This document shows positions 26,568 to 34,758 of a DNA stretch of 64,000 nt, piece after piece (position 1 is the stretch's first letter; every line of letters starts with the position of its first letter). Both the position numbers and the translations under genes were made by a program. The notes beneath the pieces are model-generated. The model had not been told where the DNA came from and made no database searches. It saw nothing but the letters and a program-made list of their open reading frames with translations. This DNA comes from NORP181 sp047623555 (lineage in GTDB: Bacteria > Pseudomonadota > Alphaproteobacteria > Rhodobacterales > Rhodobacteraceae), in assembly GCA_047623555.1 (NCBI GenBank), contig JBLHMP010000002.1, forward strand, positions 1 through 64,000, given 5' to 3'.

Positions 26568-26993
26568 ATGAAACCTCGTCAGATAACCCCCCGCTATTTC
26601 GTCTCGCCTCAGATTAATGCCGAAGACCTTGCTGCGGCGGCAAAGTCAGGCTTTACCACGGTGATCTGTAATCGCCCCAATGCCGAGGTGCCGCCCAGTC
26701 ATCAATCGGATGCCATTAAGGCCGCGGCCCTTGCTGCAGGCCTTGAATTCCAGGTGCTTGAGCTGACGCACCAGACCATGACCGCCGAAAATATTGCCCG
26801 GCAACGCGATATAATTGCGGGCTCGGCTGGGCCGGTTTTGGCCTATTGCGCCTCGGGCACACGTTGTTCGGTAATCTGGGCCTTGGGTCAGGCGGAAACC
26901 ATGCCGGTTGACGAGATTTTGGCAACAACATCCAAGGCCGGGTACGATTTGGGCGGGCTACGCCCCCGGCTGCAAGAGGTTTCCAACGGCTAA
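26568..26993 (+). CDS. TIGR01244-family sulfurtransferase/phosphatase-like (DUF442)
   Basis: A 141-residue protein with the fold of dual-specificity phosphatases. The catalytic-loop Cys is in LAYCASGTRCSVIW near residue 91, preceded by the family's N-terminal MKPRQITPRYFVSPQI and GFTTVICNRPNAEVP. In bigR-type operons this domain is fused to or encoded beside the persulfide dioxygenase and handles sulfane sulfur. It is the last gene of the sulfur module, with a terminator at 27019-27038. Confidence 0.88.
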   Translation: MKPRQITPRYFVSPQINAEDLAAAAKSGFTTVICNRPNAEVPPSHQSDAIKAAALAAGLEFQVLELTHQTMTAENIARQRDIIAGSAGPVLAYCASGTRCSVIWALGQAETMPVDEILATTSKAGYDLGGLRPRLQEVSNG

Positions 26994-27018
26994 CACAGCG
27001 TCAGAACATGGTGTGCAG

Positions 27019-27038
27019 GGGCAGGTTTAGACCTGCCC
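27019..27038. terminator. Bidirectional hairpin between convergent units
   Basis: The 8-bp stem GGGCAGGT / ACCTGCCC with loop TTAG is followed by TTT on the plus strand. It lies between the sulfurtransferase gene (ending 26993) and the convergent FliM-like gene (ending 27064). Confidence 0.75.
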
Positions 27039-27063
27039 TTTAGCTGTGGCTCACGCCAGGCCG

Positions 27064-28191
27064 CTACGATGCAATCTTGCCTTTTTGATTCTTCGCAGCA
27101 TTCGGAAGCGGCAATCCCGCTAGCTCTGATATCTCAAGCGCCGCCTCACTTTCGCTAAGGCCGGCAAACAGAGCATCGGTGTCGTCATCCAGTAACGCAG
27201 TTAACTGGTCTGCGGGTTCAACGTCAGCTAATACCGTACCATCTAGGATCATTGAATTCTGTGCGGGCGCGGCCTCGGGGGCTGGCAATCCAAGAGAGGA
27301 TTCAAAATCATCTGATTTTGCCGCCAACTGCGGCATATACCCGGCCAAACGAATTGCCCGGAACCCGCTGGCCTGCCCGAGTTGTCCGGTTGTGATGCGT
27401 TGCCCCGAAAGGGTCAGCAGCTCAGTCTTGTTAAATTGCCCGGTTGTCAGCGGCACAACATCGCCCGGTGTCATCGCCGACAGCTCTGCCAAAGTGATCC
27501 GCATCCGACAGATCACCGCGTTTATTTCCGCCGATGCGCCCCCCACAGCCCTATCCATGCGCGGACCACGGTTTTTGCTCGATTTGGTTGGTTTTGGCTC
27601 GGGGGGCTCGGGCAGGATCAGGCAGGCAGCGCCTTGCACGATTCCGCCGGTGAAATCCAATGCCAGTTCGAAAACCCGATAATGATCCGCCTCAAGCGTC
27701 AGCGCCAACGAGCGCGCATCCTCAGACCGGGCCCCAAAACAATAGCTGCCCAAACACAGCGCGTCCATCGGGACCTGCACCAGCTCACGGGCCTTGGTCA
27801 ACATGGCATCAACCAATGGTGCCACCATTGCCGCGTCAGTTTCCGTAAACGCCCGATCATCGGTTGCGCCGCCAGATACGGCCCCCATGGTCTGGTGCTG
27901 GATCAGGGCGGCGATACTGTTAGGATCAAACAGCATGGCGCCAATCTGCCCTTCAGAGCCATCCAATAATAGCAACAACCAATCATCGCGAATATAGTTG
28001 GCCACCTCGTCCGAGCTGGTACGCCGCTGGGTTGCGCCCAAGACCGCCAATGGCAATTCACAAACGCTTGCCGCCGCACGTGCAAACCCCAACCGCAGCG
28101 CCCGCATTGCTGTGCGTTCTCCGGTTTGCGGGCCATTGCTGGCGGCTGCCAACTTGCGTTGGACGGCTGATCCGGTTTGTTCGGTCGTCAT
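27064..28191 (-). CDS. FliM/FliN-like protein outside a flagellar operon
   Basis: A 375-residue soluble protein. Residues ~40-200 resemble the CheC/FliM middle-domain layout (AALIQHQTMGAV, DAAMVAPLVDAMLTKAREL). A SpoA/FliN-type surface-presentation domain lies near residues 215-290 (RMRITLAELSAMTPGDVVPL, then LLTLSGQRITTGQLGQASGFRAIRL). FliM/FliN form the flagellar switch C-ring and bind CheY. No flagellar gene is nearby. It lies 82 nt downstream of the SSS-kinase on the same strand, so it may belong with that sensory unit. The acidic tail is unconserved. Confidence 0.8.
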   Translation of the reverse strand: MTTEQTGSAVQRKLAAASNGPQTGERTAMRALRLGFARAAASVCELPLAVLGATQRRTSSDEVANYIRDDWLLLLLDGSEGQIGAMLFDPNSIAALIQHQTMGAVSGGATDDRAFTETDAAMVAPLVDAMLTKARELVQVPMDALCLGSYCFGARSEDARSLALTLEADHYRVFELALDFTGGIVQGAACLILPEPPEPKPTKSSKNRGPRMDRAVGGASAEINAVICRMRITLAELSAMTPGDVVPLTTGQFNKTELLTLSGQRITTGQLGQASGFRAIRLAGYMPQLAAKSDDFESSLGLPAPEAAPAQNSMILDGTVLADVEPADQLTALLDDDTDALFAGLSESEAALEISELAGLPLPNAAKNQKGKIAS

Positions 28192-28273
28192 TATTTCCTA
28201 CCCTGCCCCCAAAGGCCGCTATGAAACTGGTGTAGCGCAAGGTTGGTTACAATTTTCTTTACAAACTGCGGGT

Positions 28274-30967
28274 TTATAGTGCCGCAAGCTCTGCCGACTT
28301 TGGCAGGGTTAGCGGCAATGTCACCCGAAACGCCCCGCCCGACTGACCAGTAAGATAGACCACATCGCCGCCCAACCGGTGCATGATCTCGCGGCAGATC
28401 GCCAGCCCAAGCCCAGCCCCGCCTGCCTTTTCAGCATTCACACGGGCAAATTTTTCAAACACCATCGCCTGTGCATCCGCCGGAATTCCGCTGCCATTAT
28501 CAATCAGATCAACAACCAACTGCCCGCCCATATGATGCGCCGTGATGGTTAATTCCGGGCGTTCTGCATCACAATATTTCTGTGCATTGGCAATTAGATT
28601 GATAAACACCTGTGCGAGTCGGTCCAGATCAGACCGCAGCACGACGTTCTCGCCGACGCGGCGACGTTTCACCGCCATTGGCGTATCTGCCCCGGCCACC
28701 GCCGTTGACACCGCATGGTCCAGCACGTCCGCCAACGCCCCGTCGCGCATGTTCAGCGTCACCTGACCGCTTTCCAGCACGCTAAGGTCCAGAAGGTCAT
28801 CCAACAGACGGGTCAGGCGCATGGCTTCGTCCAGAATGATATTTGCGTAACGGGTTTGTTCGGCCTCGGCCAAACTGCTGGTATCGCGCAAAATCTCGGA
28901 AAACGCCCGGATCGACGTCATTGGCGTGCGCAACTCGTGGCTGACCTGACTAAGAAACGCATCTTTTTGCAGACTTATCTGGGTCAGCTTTTCATTGGCT
29001 TCGCGCAATTTCCGCGCAGTGCGGGCCAATTCGGTCGATTTCGCCTCAAGTTGGCTGGAATATTCCAGCAGTTGCGCGCTTTCATCGGCCACCGCCATCA
29101 GATCCTGCACCGTTACAGACGATCCGCCAACGATCTGCCCGACCATCGCATGCGCCGTGGCCGCGCCAACCGAGCCGGATAATTCACGTTCCAGCGTTTG
29201 CAGAAATGTCGGCGTCGGGTCGGGCAAATGACCACGGCCGCCCTGCAGAATCGCCTGCCGTTGAAACAACGCCTGTGCCTCGGGCGCGCCCAAAATACGT
29301 TGGGACATGATCATCAAATCCTCAACCTGCGCCACCGACCCGGACCAGCCACGCGGGCCACTGGAATGGTCAAAAACATTGACAAATTGCGCGCCCTGCA
29401 GCCGCTCAATCGGGCTGGGAAAACCGACAAGCGACACCAGGGTGAAGGCTCCGGCGTTTAGCACCATGCTCCACATCACCGAATGTACCAGCGGGTCTAG
29501 CCCGGAAATTCCGAACAAGGCCCGTGGCCGTAACCAGCCGATGCCAAAAGGGCCCTGTTGCAAGACGGCCTCGGAGAACAATCCGCCGCCCAACCCGGGG
29601 AGCAGTAAGGTATAGACCCACAGGCCAAATCCTATGCTAAGGCCCGCCAAGGCCCCGGCCTTGGTTGCGCCGCGCCAAAAGATGCCGCCCAGCAACGCCG
29701 GCAATATCTGCGCAATCCCCGCAAACGCGATCAGCCCGATCGAGGCCAGTGCCGTGCCACCGCCAGACAGCCGGAAATAGAAATACCCCAACCCCATGAT
29801 CGCCGCGATCGACACCCGGCGCGACAACAGCACCACATTGCGCACATCGCCCGACACCGAGGCGCCACCGCCGCGCAACGACAGCCAAATAGGCATGACG
29901 ATATGGTTGGATACCATCGTTGAGAGCGCCATAGCCGCCACAATCACCATGGATGTGGCCGACGAAAAACCACCCAGAAATGCCAGCATCGCCAGGCCAT
30001 CGCGGCCCTGACTAAGCGGGATGGTCAACACGAACAAATCCGGGTTTGATCCGGCGGGTAACAGGTCAAGCCCAACCACGGCAATGGGCACGACAAACAG
30101 GCTCATCATCAACAAATAGAGCGGGAACGCCCAGGCGGCGGTGCGCAAATGCCGTTCGTCATCGTTTTCAACCACCATCACCTGAAACATCCGCGGCAGG
30201 CAGACAAACGCCGCAGCCGCAAGGAAGGTGATCGCCGTCCAGCGCCCGGGTTGCATCTGCCACTGGCCAATTTCAGAGGCATCAATGCGCGCCATGGTTT
30301 CAGAGACACCGCCGGACAGGCCCCAGACGACAAACACGCCGACGGCCAAAAGCGCGAACAACTTGACCACGGCCTCAAGCGCGATGGCGGTGACGACGCC
30401 GTGGTGACGCTCATTTGCATCAAGATTACGGGTGCCAAACAGCACCGCAAAAACCGCCAGCCCGGCGGCGACCCAAAACACGGTGGCGGTTTCGCTATCG
30501 GTGGTGCCCGACGGGTCGGCATCTGAAAAGATCGAAAAGGACAGGGTGATTGATTGCAGTTGCAGTGCGATATAGGGCGTGACGCCGATCACCGCCAAAA
30601 TAGTTACGCAGATCGCCAACAGGTTGGATTTACCATAACGCGATGACACCAAATCAGCGATCGAGGTGATACGCTGACTGCGCCCAATGCGCACCAATTT
30701 ACGCAGGCCCCACCACCAACCAATCATGACCAGCGTTGGCCCCAGATAGATAGTGATGAACTCAAGCCCGGATCGCGCCGCATAGCCCACGGCGCCGTAA
30801 AACGTCCAGGCGGTGCAATAGATCGACAACGAAAGCGTATAGATAAGAGGCGAGCGTAGCCATGTGCTACGGCCCTTGGCGGCCATACGATCGGCCACAA
30901 AGGCGACAATAAACAGCAGCGTCACATAGCCGATACAGACCAAAATAAGCGTATTAAGAGACGCCAT
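28274..30967 (-). CDS. Sodium:solute symporter/histidine kinase fusion sensor
   Basis: An 897-residue protein. Residues ~1-510 form 12-13 helices of the SSS (PutP/ActP) transporter family, with STWLRSPLIYTLSLSIYCTAWTF in parts and the GGFSSATSMVIVAAMALSTMV helix. A linker and coiled coil come next (residues ~600-665). HisKA follows, with the phospho-acceptor His near 676 in SQVSHELRTPMTSIRAFSEI, then HATPase_c (NLIANAQKYC, DNGSGIPADA, GAGLGLAICREIM). The layout is that of CbrA/CrbS-type sensors, which couple substrate uptake to signalling. The ligand is unknown. The ATG directly abuts the stop of the small gene upstream. Confidence 0.92.
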   Translation of the reverse strand: MASLNTLILVCIGYVTLLFIVAFVADRMAAKGRSTWLRSPLIYTLSLSIYCTAWTFYGAVGYAARSGLEFITIYLGPTLVMIGWWWGLRKLVRIGRSQRITSIADLVSSRYGKSNLLAICVTILAVIGVTPYIALQLQSITLSFSIFSDADPSGTTDSETATVFWVAAGLAVFAVLFGTRNLDANERHHGVVTAIALEAVVKLFALLAVGVFVVWGLSGGVSETMARIDASEIGQWQMQPGRWTAITFLAAAAFVCLPRMFQVMVVENDDERHLRTAAWAFPLYLLMMSLFVVPIAVVGLDLLPAGSNPDLFVLTIPLSQGRDGLAMLAFLGGFSSATSMVIVAAMALSTMVSNHIVMPIWLSLRGGGASVSGDVRNVVLLSRRVSIAAIMGLGYFYFRLSGGGTALASIGLIAFAGIAQILPALLGGIFWRGATKAGALAGLSIGFGLWVYTLLLPGLGGGLFSEAVLQQGPFGIGWLRPRALFGISGLDPLVHSVMWSMVLNAGAFTLVSLVGFPSPIERLQGAQFVNVFDHSSGPRGWSGSVAQVEDLMIMSQRILGAPEAQALFQRQAILQGGRGHLPDPTPTFLQTLERELSGSVGAATAHAMVGQIVGGSSVTVQDLMAVADESAQLLEYSSQLEAKSTELARTARKLREANEKLTQISLQKDAFLSQVSHELRTPMTSIRAFSEILRDTSSLAEAEQTRYANIILDEAMRLTRLLDDLLDLSVLESGQVTLNMRDGALADVLDHAVSTAVAGADTPMAVKRRRVGENVVLRSDLDRLAQVFINLIANAQKYCDAERPELTITAHHMGGQLVVDLIDNGSGIPADAQAMVFEKFARVNAEKAGGAGLGLAICREIMHRLGGDVVYLTGQSGGAFRVTLPLTLPKSAELAAL

Positions 30968-31273
30968 TTACCCCTGCCCTGGCCGTTCTGGCCGATCCGG
31001 TTGCCCCCAACGACGCACAGCCATGCCAAACAAAACACTAAGCCCGATCAACCCGGCCCAAGCGCCAAATATGTAGACAATCGCCCGGGACATCGGCACC
31101 GCCTGTGCCTCGCCTGCCAGCACCTGCGCCGAATCGGCACTGGGCCAAAGCAAAGGCACGGCCAGAACGGTGGCTCCGATGACCGGCAACAGGCGCGCCG
31201 CATCGGCAAGCCGATTGCGCCGATAGCTTTGGCGTTCAAGAAACACCGAAGGAGAGGGCTGTTTCTCGTTCAT
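30968..31273 (-). CDS. Small two-helix protein preceding the SSS-kinase
   Basis: A 101-residue protein. A basic N-terminus (LERQSYRRNRLADAARLL) leads into helix 1 (residues ~27-43), a short outside loop, and helix 2 (residues ~64-85), with a basic, Pro-rich end. The ATG at 31273 was chosen because the longer frame adds Cys/Arg-rich non-conserved residues. Many SSS transporters have a small two-helix partner (DUF485/DUF4212 type); the position, with its stop immediately before the kinase ATG, suggests the same role. This is inference, since the sequence itself is not diagnostic. Confidence 0.65.
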   Translation of the reverse strand: MNEKQPSPSVFLERQSYRRNRLADAARLLPVIGATVLAVPLLWPSADSAQVLAGEAQAVPMSRAIVYIFGAWAGLIGLSVLFGMAVRRWGQPDRPERPGQG

Positions 31274-31295
31274 CAGTGGGTGACTGTTGCCAAAA

Positions 31296-31676
31296 TCATG
31301 ACTGCGAAGCCTGCGCCAGCAAATCGCGCACCGCACTGAGCACTTCGGTGTTTGAAAACGGTTTGGTCATAAACCGGCTGACCCCGGCCTTTTCCGCCAT
31401 ATCACGATCACGCAGCTGGCCTCGGGCGGTCAGCATCAGCACTGGTAAATCGCGCAGCGCATCAATGTCGCGCAGATCGCGCAGGATATCCATGCCGTTT
31501 TTGCCCGGCAACATCACATCCAGAATAACCAGATCAGGCGACGCCGCGCGGATCACCTCGACCGCATCCGTGCCATCGGCATGGGTCTCGACCTCCCATC
31601 CGTCACGGGACAATAAAAACCGAATGGCCTCCGCAATATTCGGCTCGTCCTCAATCAGCAGCACGTGTCTGCCCAT
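31296..31676 (-). CDS. CheY-like single-domain response regulator
   Basis: A 126-residue receiver domain only. The acidic pair is in VLLIEDEPNIAEA, the phospho-acceptor Asp near residue 53 in LVILDVMLPGKNG, Thr in LMLTARG, and Lys in FMTKPFS. There is no DNA-binding output domain, so it should act by protein contact. With a histidine kinase and a FliM/FliN-like protein on the same strand, a phospho-relay or switch-binding role is plausible but unproven. The small membrane gene follows 22 nt later. Confidence 0.92.
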   Translation of the reverse strand: MGRHVLLIEDEPNIAEAIRFLLSRDGWEVETHADGTDAVEVIRAASPDLVILDVMLPGKNGMDILRDLRDIDALRDLPVLMLTARGQLRDRDMAEKAGVSRFMTKPFSNTEVLSAVRDLLAQASQS

Positions 31677-31761
31677 ACACCCTTCCCCCCTTATAAGGAC
31701 GCCGTCGTGGGTCTGCGTCGTCCCGTTGTTCAGCCAACCTATCCTTGCAATTGTTATTCTG

Positions 31762-33069
31762 TCAAAACCCTTCGCTCAAAATCGACGGAACGCGGCGGGC
31801 ATTGCAGTTTTTACTGGGGCAAACCCGGCAATTGCTGCCAACGGCCAACACGTCCTCGTCTTGTTCAACCGTTCCCGGAACCGGCAGGATCAACATAATC
31901 GAACGGTACAGCGGATCGGCGCCGAATTCTGCCAGCCCAACCGGCCAGGCAACGGCCATACAATTAAACGCCGCCGTTGTTCGCCCCAATTGCGAAACCC
32001 GCCGCCGGATCGGCACCATCGGACGGCTAAGTGCTGTGAACAACGGCCAATGCGGACAAGACGCGCCAAAACGGGGCAAGGCAAAACCGGTGATGGATTT
32101 GCGAAACAGAATGCTGCCAGAGGCGTCACAGACCACCAACCCGACTTCCGTAGGTAAAACACCTTGCGGGAGCGTCGCCAAACGTCGAAACACCGATGCC
32201 AAATCGGTTTGGAATTCCTGAGCGAGCGCCAGCGGGTCAATCTCGGGGCCTTGCAAAGCCGCCTGAAACCGCGCCAGCGGCATCACCCGCGCGTCACCGA
32301 CATATTGCCTGAGGATCTCTCGGGCGATCTGACGCGCGGCGGTTGAAGTCAGATTCTGTGCCCCTTCGACCAGAGCATCAGGGTCGGACTGACCCGTTTC
32401 CAGCTTCTCAAAATGGTGGTCAAAGCCGCTGACATAGGCCTCGACCTCTTCTTGTGGTGATCCGCGCCGGTCATGGCCGGTATCGTTTTCGTCCAGATAA
32501 TTGACCAGCGATTTGCTGCTTTCGGCCAATCGCAGACTGTCTTGGTTCAGGTTGGCATGAAACCGGTCGCGCCATTCCGGCTCAATCTCGCCCGGTTCTG
32601 CCAGAATTGATGCGGTGGCCCGGATTGCCGTGGCCGTCGACAATACCTCGTGCAGCGAGGCCGCCAAATGTGGATCATGCGTTAGCCGGTCCGACAGAAT
32701 TTCGACCGTCCGTTCCAGTGACGCAATGCGCCGATGCCCCGATGCCAGCACCTCGGCCCAGCCCGGAAAACGCCCAGCGAATTCATCCGCCTTATCGGTC
32801 TCGGCCACCAAGGTGCCCATATCGGCAGCCGCCTCGCGTAGGCTGGCGATCAACGCGGCCTCAGCACCTTCGGTCAGCATCGACGGTTCGACCCCAAGAA
32901 CCTGCGCGATATCAACCAGAAGCTTACCGCCGATTCTGCGTCGGTTATGTTCGATCAAATTCAGGTAGGACGCAGATATGCCAACGTGTCGCGCCAGTTC
33001 AGCCTGACGAAACCCCGCAATTGAGCGCCTTTCGCGGATGCGGCTGCCTGTTAACGTATCCCGAGCCAT
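31762..33069 (-). CDS. XRE-family regulator of the ScfR/RamB type
   Basis: A 435-residue regulator. The N-terminal HTH (residues ~8-62) is RIRERRSIAGFRQAELARHV followed by GISASYLNLIEHNRRRIGG, as in RamB, MccR and ScfR proteins. A middle helical region precedes the C-terminal short-chain-fatty-acyl-regulator domain, which ends in a Cys cluster CRVCPSKNC near residues 418-426. Such regulators control acetate, propionate or glyoxylate-cycle genes. Two TTTACAAA repeats lie upstream of its start. It is the top gene of the minus-strand sensory block, 85 nt before the receiver gene. Confidence 0.88.
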   Translation of the reverse strand: MARDTLTGSRIRERRSIAGFRQAELARHVGISASYLNLIEHNRRRIGGKLLVDIAQVLGVEPSMLTEGAEAALIASLREAAADMGTLVAETDKADEFAGRFPGWAEVLASGHRRIASLERTVEILSDRLTHDPHLAASLHEVLSTATAIRATASILAEPGEIEPEWRDRFHANLNQDSLRLAESSKSLVNYLDENDTGHDRRGSPQEEVEAYVSGFDHHFEKLETGQSDPDALVEGAQNLTSTAARQIAREILRQYVGDARVMPLARFQAALQGPEIDPLALAQEFQTDLASVFRRLATLPQGVLPTEVGLVVCDASGSILFRKSITGFALPRFGASCPHWPLFTALSRPMVPIRRRVSQLGRTTAAFNCMAVAWPVGLAEFGADPLYRSIMLILPVPGTVEQDEDVLAVGSNCRVCPSKNCNARRVPSILSEGF

Positions 33070-33128
33070 GATGTGGATGTCCTTTTTCCACTGTTTTTCA
33101 ACACATTCTGCACTGCGACATAAGCTAA

Positions 33129-33168
33129 TTTACAAAGACGCATCATACTATGTGTATTTGTTTACAAA
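33129..33168. promoter_or_regulatory. Two direct TTTACAAA repeats, 32 bp apart
   Basis: Identical octamers lie at 33129-33136 and 33161-33168 in the 229-nt divergent region between the ScfR-type regulator and the ABC importer. The spacing is close to three helical turns. RamB-type regulators bind TTTGCAAA-like sites, so these are candidate operators for autoregulation or for control of the importer. Confidence 0.45.
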
Positions 33169-33298
33169 ATTATCGTGTTTTTCAAGGGGGTTATTGCGAA
33201 ATTTTCCAAAAACGGGCGATACTGAATTTGCACAATAGTGCCTGTGTCACGCGGAACGAGGAGTCGCGCGGCATGTTTCACGCAATGGGAGGATATTT

Positions 33299-34642
33299 AT
33301 GTCCAAATTTGATGTCACACGTCGCGGCGTGCTGAAAACTGGCACAATGGCCGGTGCCGGCCTTGCTCTGCCGACGATATTTACGGGCGCGGCCAACGCG
33401 TTCACCAACGAACCGGGGGCCGGTTCGGTCAAAATCGGTTTTAACGTACCACAAACCGGTCCTTATGCTGACGAAGGTCTTGACGAACTTCGCGCGCAGG
33501 AGCTCGCAGTTGAGCACCTGAACGGCATGGGTGATGGCGGTCTGCTGAACACTTTTTCGTCCAAAGCCTTGGACGGCACCGGCATTCTGGGCCGCAAGGT
33601 TGAGTTTGTAACCGGCGACACCGCAACAAAATCTGACGTTGCCCGTTCATCCGCCAAATCGATGATCGAAAAAGACGGCGTTATCATGATCAACGGCGGC
33701 TCGTCCTCGGGTGTTGCTGTGGCTGTTCAGGGTCTGTGCCAGGAAGCTGGCATTATCTTTATGGCTGGTCTGACGCACTCAAACGACACCACAGGCAAAG
33801 ACAAGAAGGCCAACGGTTTCCGTCACTTCTTTAACGCCTATATGTCTGGTGCTGCCTTGGCACCCGTGCTGGCAAACGCCTATGGTCGTGAGCGTCGCGC
33901 TTATCACCTGACAGCCGACTATACTTGGGGCTGGACACAGGAAGAGTCGATCACTGCCGCAACCGAAGCCATCGGTTGGGAAACTGTCAAAACCGTGAAA
34001 ACACCGGTTGGTGCTGGCGATTTCTCGTCCTACATCACGCCAGTTCTGAACTCGGGCGCAGATGTGCTCATTCTGAACCACTATGGTCGTGACATGATCA
34101 ACTCGATCACCAACGCAGTTCAGTTTGGTCTGCGCGACAAGATCGTCAACAGCAAGCAGTTTGAAATCGTTGTTCCGCTGTATTCGGAACTGATGGCAAG
34201 CGGTGCGGGCGAGAACATCAAAGGCGTGTATGGTTCCATGAACTGGAACTGGCAGCTCCCCGATGATGGCACCAGAGCGTTCGTTAAATCGTTTGGCGAA
34301 AAGTACGGTTTTCCACCCAGCAACGCGGCCCAAACCTGCTATGTGCAGACGCTGCTTTATGCTGATGCGGTTACCCGCGCCGGTTCGTTTGCACCTTGTG
34401 CGGTTGGCGAAGCTCTCGAAGGCTTTGAGTTCGACGGCATGGGCAACGGTCCGACACTATATCGCGCAGCCGATCACCAGTGCTTCAAAGATGTGCTTGT
34501 TATGAAGGGTAAAGAGAACCCCGAAAACGCCTATGACATCCTTGAGCTGGTCGAAGTCACACCAGCGGCGCAAGTTGACTATTCGCCAGACCACCCAATG
34601 TTTGCGGGCGGTGCTTTGGGCGACTGTAACAACGGCGCGTAA
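33299..34642 (+). CDS. ABC transporter substrate-binding protein (HAAT/LivJ type)
   Basis: A 447-residue exported binding protein with a twin-arginine signal (DVTRRGVLKTG, hydrophobic stretch, AANA cleavage region). The mature part is of the branched-chain amino acid/amide binding family, starting VKIGFNVPQTGPYADEG and with TADYTWGWTQEES. The RBS GGGAGG lies 8 nt before the ATG. It is the first gene of a five-gene importer operon. The ligand cannot be deduced; amino acids, amides and aromatic or dicarboxylic compounds are all used in this family. A strong hairpin follows at 34663-34691. Confidence 0.88.
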   Translation: MSKFDVTRRGVLKTGTMAGAGLALPTIFTGAANAFTNEPGAGSVKIGFNVPQTGPYADEGLDELRAQELAVEHLNGMGDGGLLNTFSSKALDGTGILGRKVEFVTGDTATKSDVARSSAKSMIEKDGVIMINGGSSSGVAVAVQGLCQEAGIIFMAGLTHSNDTTGKDKKANGFRHFFNAYMSGAALAPVLANAYGRERRAYHLTADYTWGWTQEESITAATEAIGWETVKTVKTPVGAGDFSSYITPVLNSGADVLILNHYGRDMINSITNAVQFGLRDKIVNSKQFEIVVPLYSELMASGAGENIKGVYGSMNWNWQLPDDGTRAFVKSFGEKYGFPPSNAAQTCYVQTLLYADAVTRAGSFAPCAVGEALEGFEFDGMGNGPTLYRAADHQCFKDVLVMKGKENPENAYDILELVEVTPAAQVDYSPDHPMFAGGALGDCNNGA

Positions 34643-34662
34643 TTCACGTACCGTTAAATTAA

Positions 34663-34691
34663 CCCAGCCGCGCGTCACGCGCGCGGCTGGG
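34663..34691 (+). terminator. Intra-operon hairpin after the binding-protein gene
   Basis: A perfect 12-bp GC-rich stem, CCCAGCCGCGCG / CGCGCGGCTGGG, with a 5-nt loop lies 21 nt after the stop of the binding-protein gene and lacks a T-run. In binding-protein operons such hairpins protect the upstream mRNA and lower downstream expression; here it would give excess binding protein over permeases. Confidence 0.75.
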
Positions 34692-34758
34692 CGTTGCCGG
34701 ACTGATTGCCCTGTGCAATTGTCGGCACCACCATAAATCAAATTCTAGGTGGGGACCC

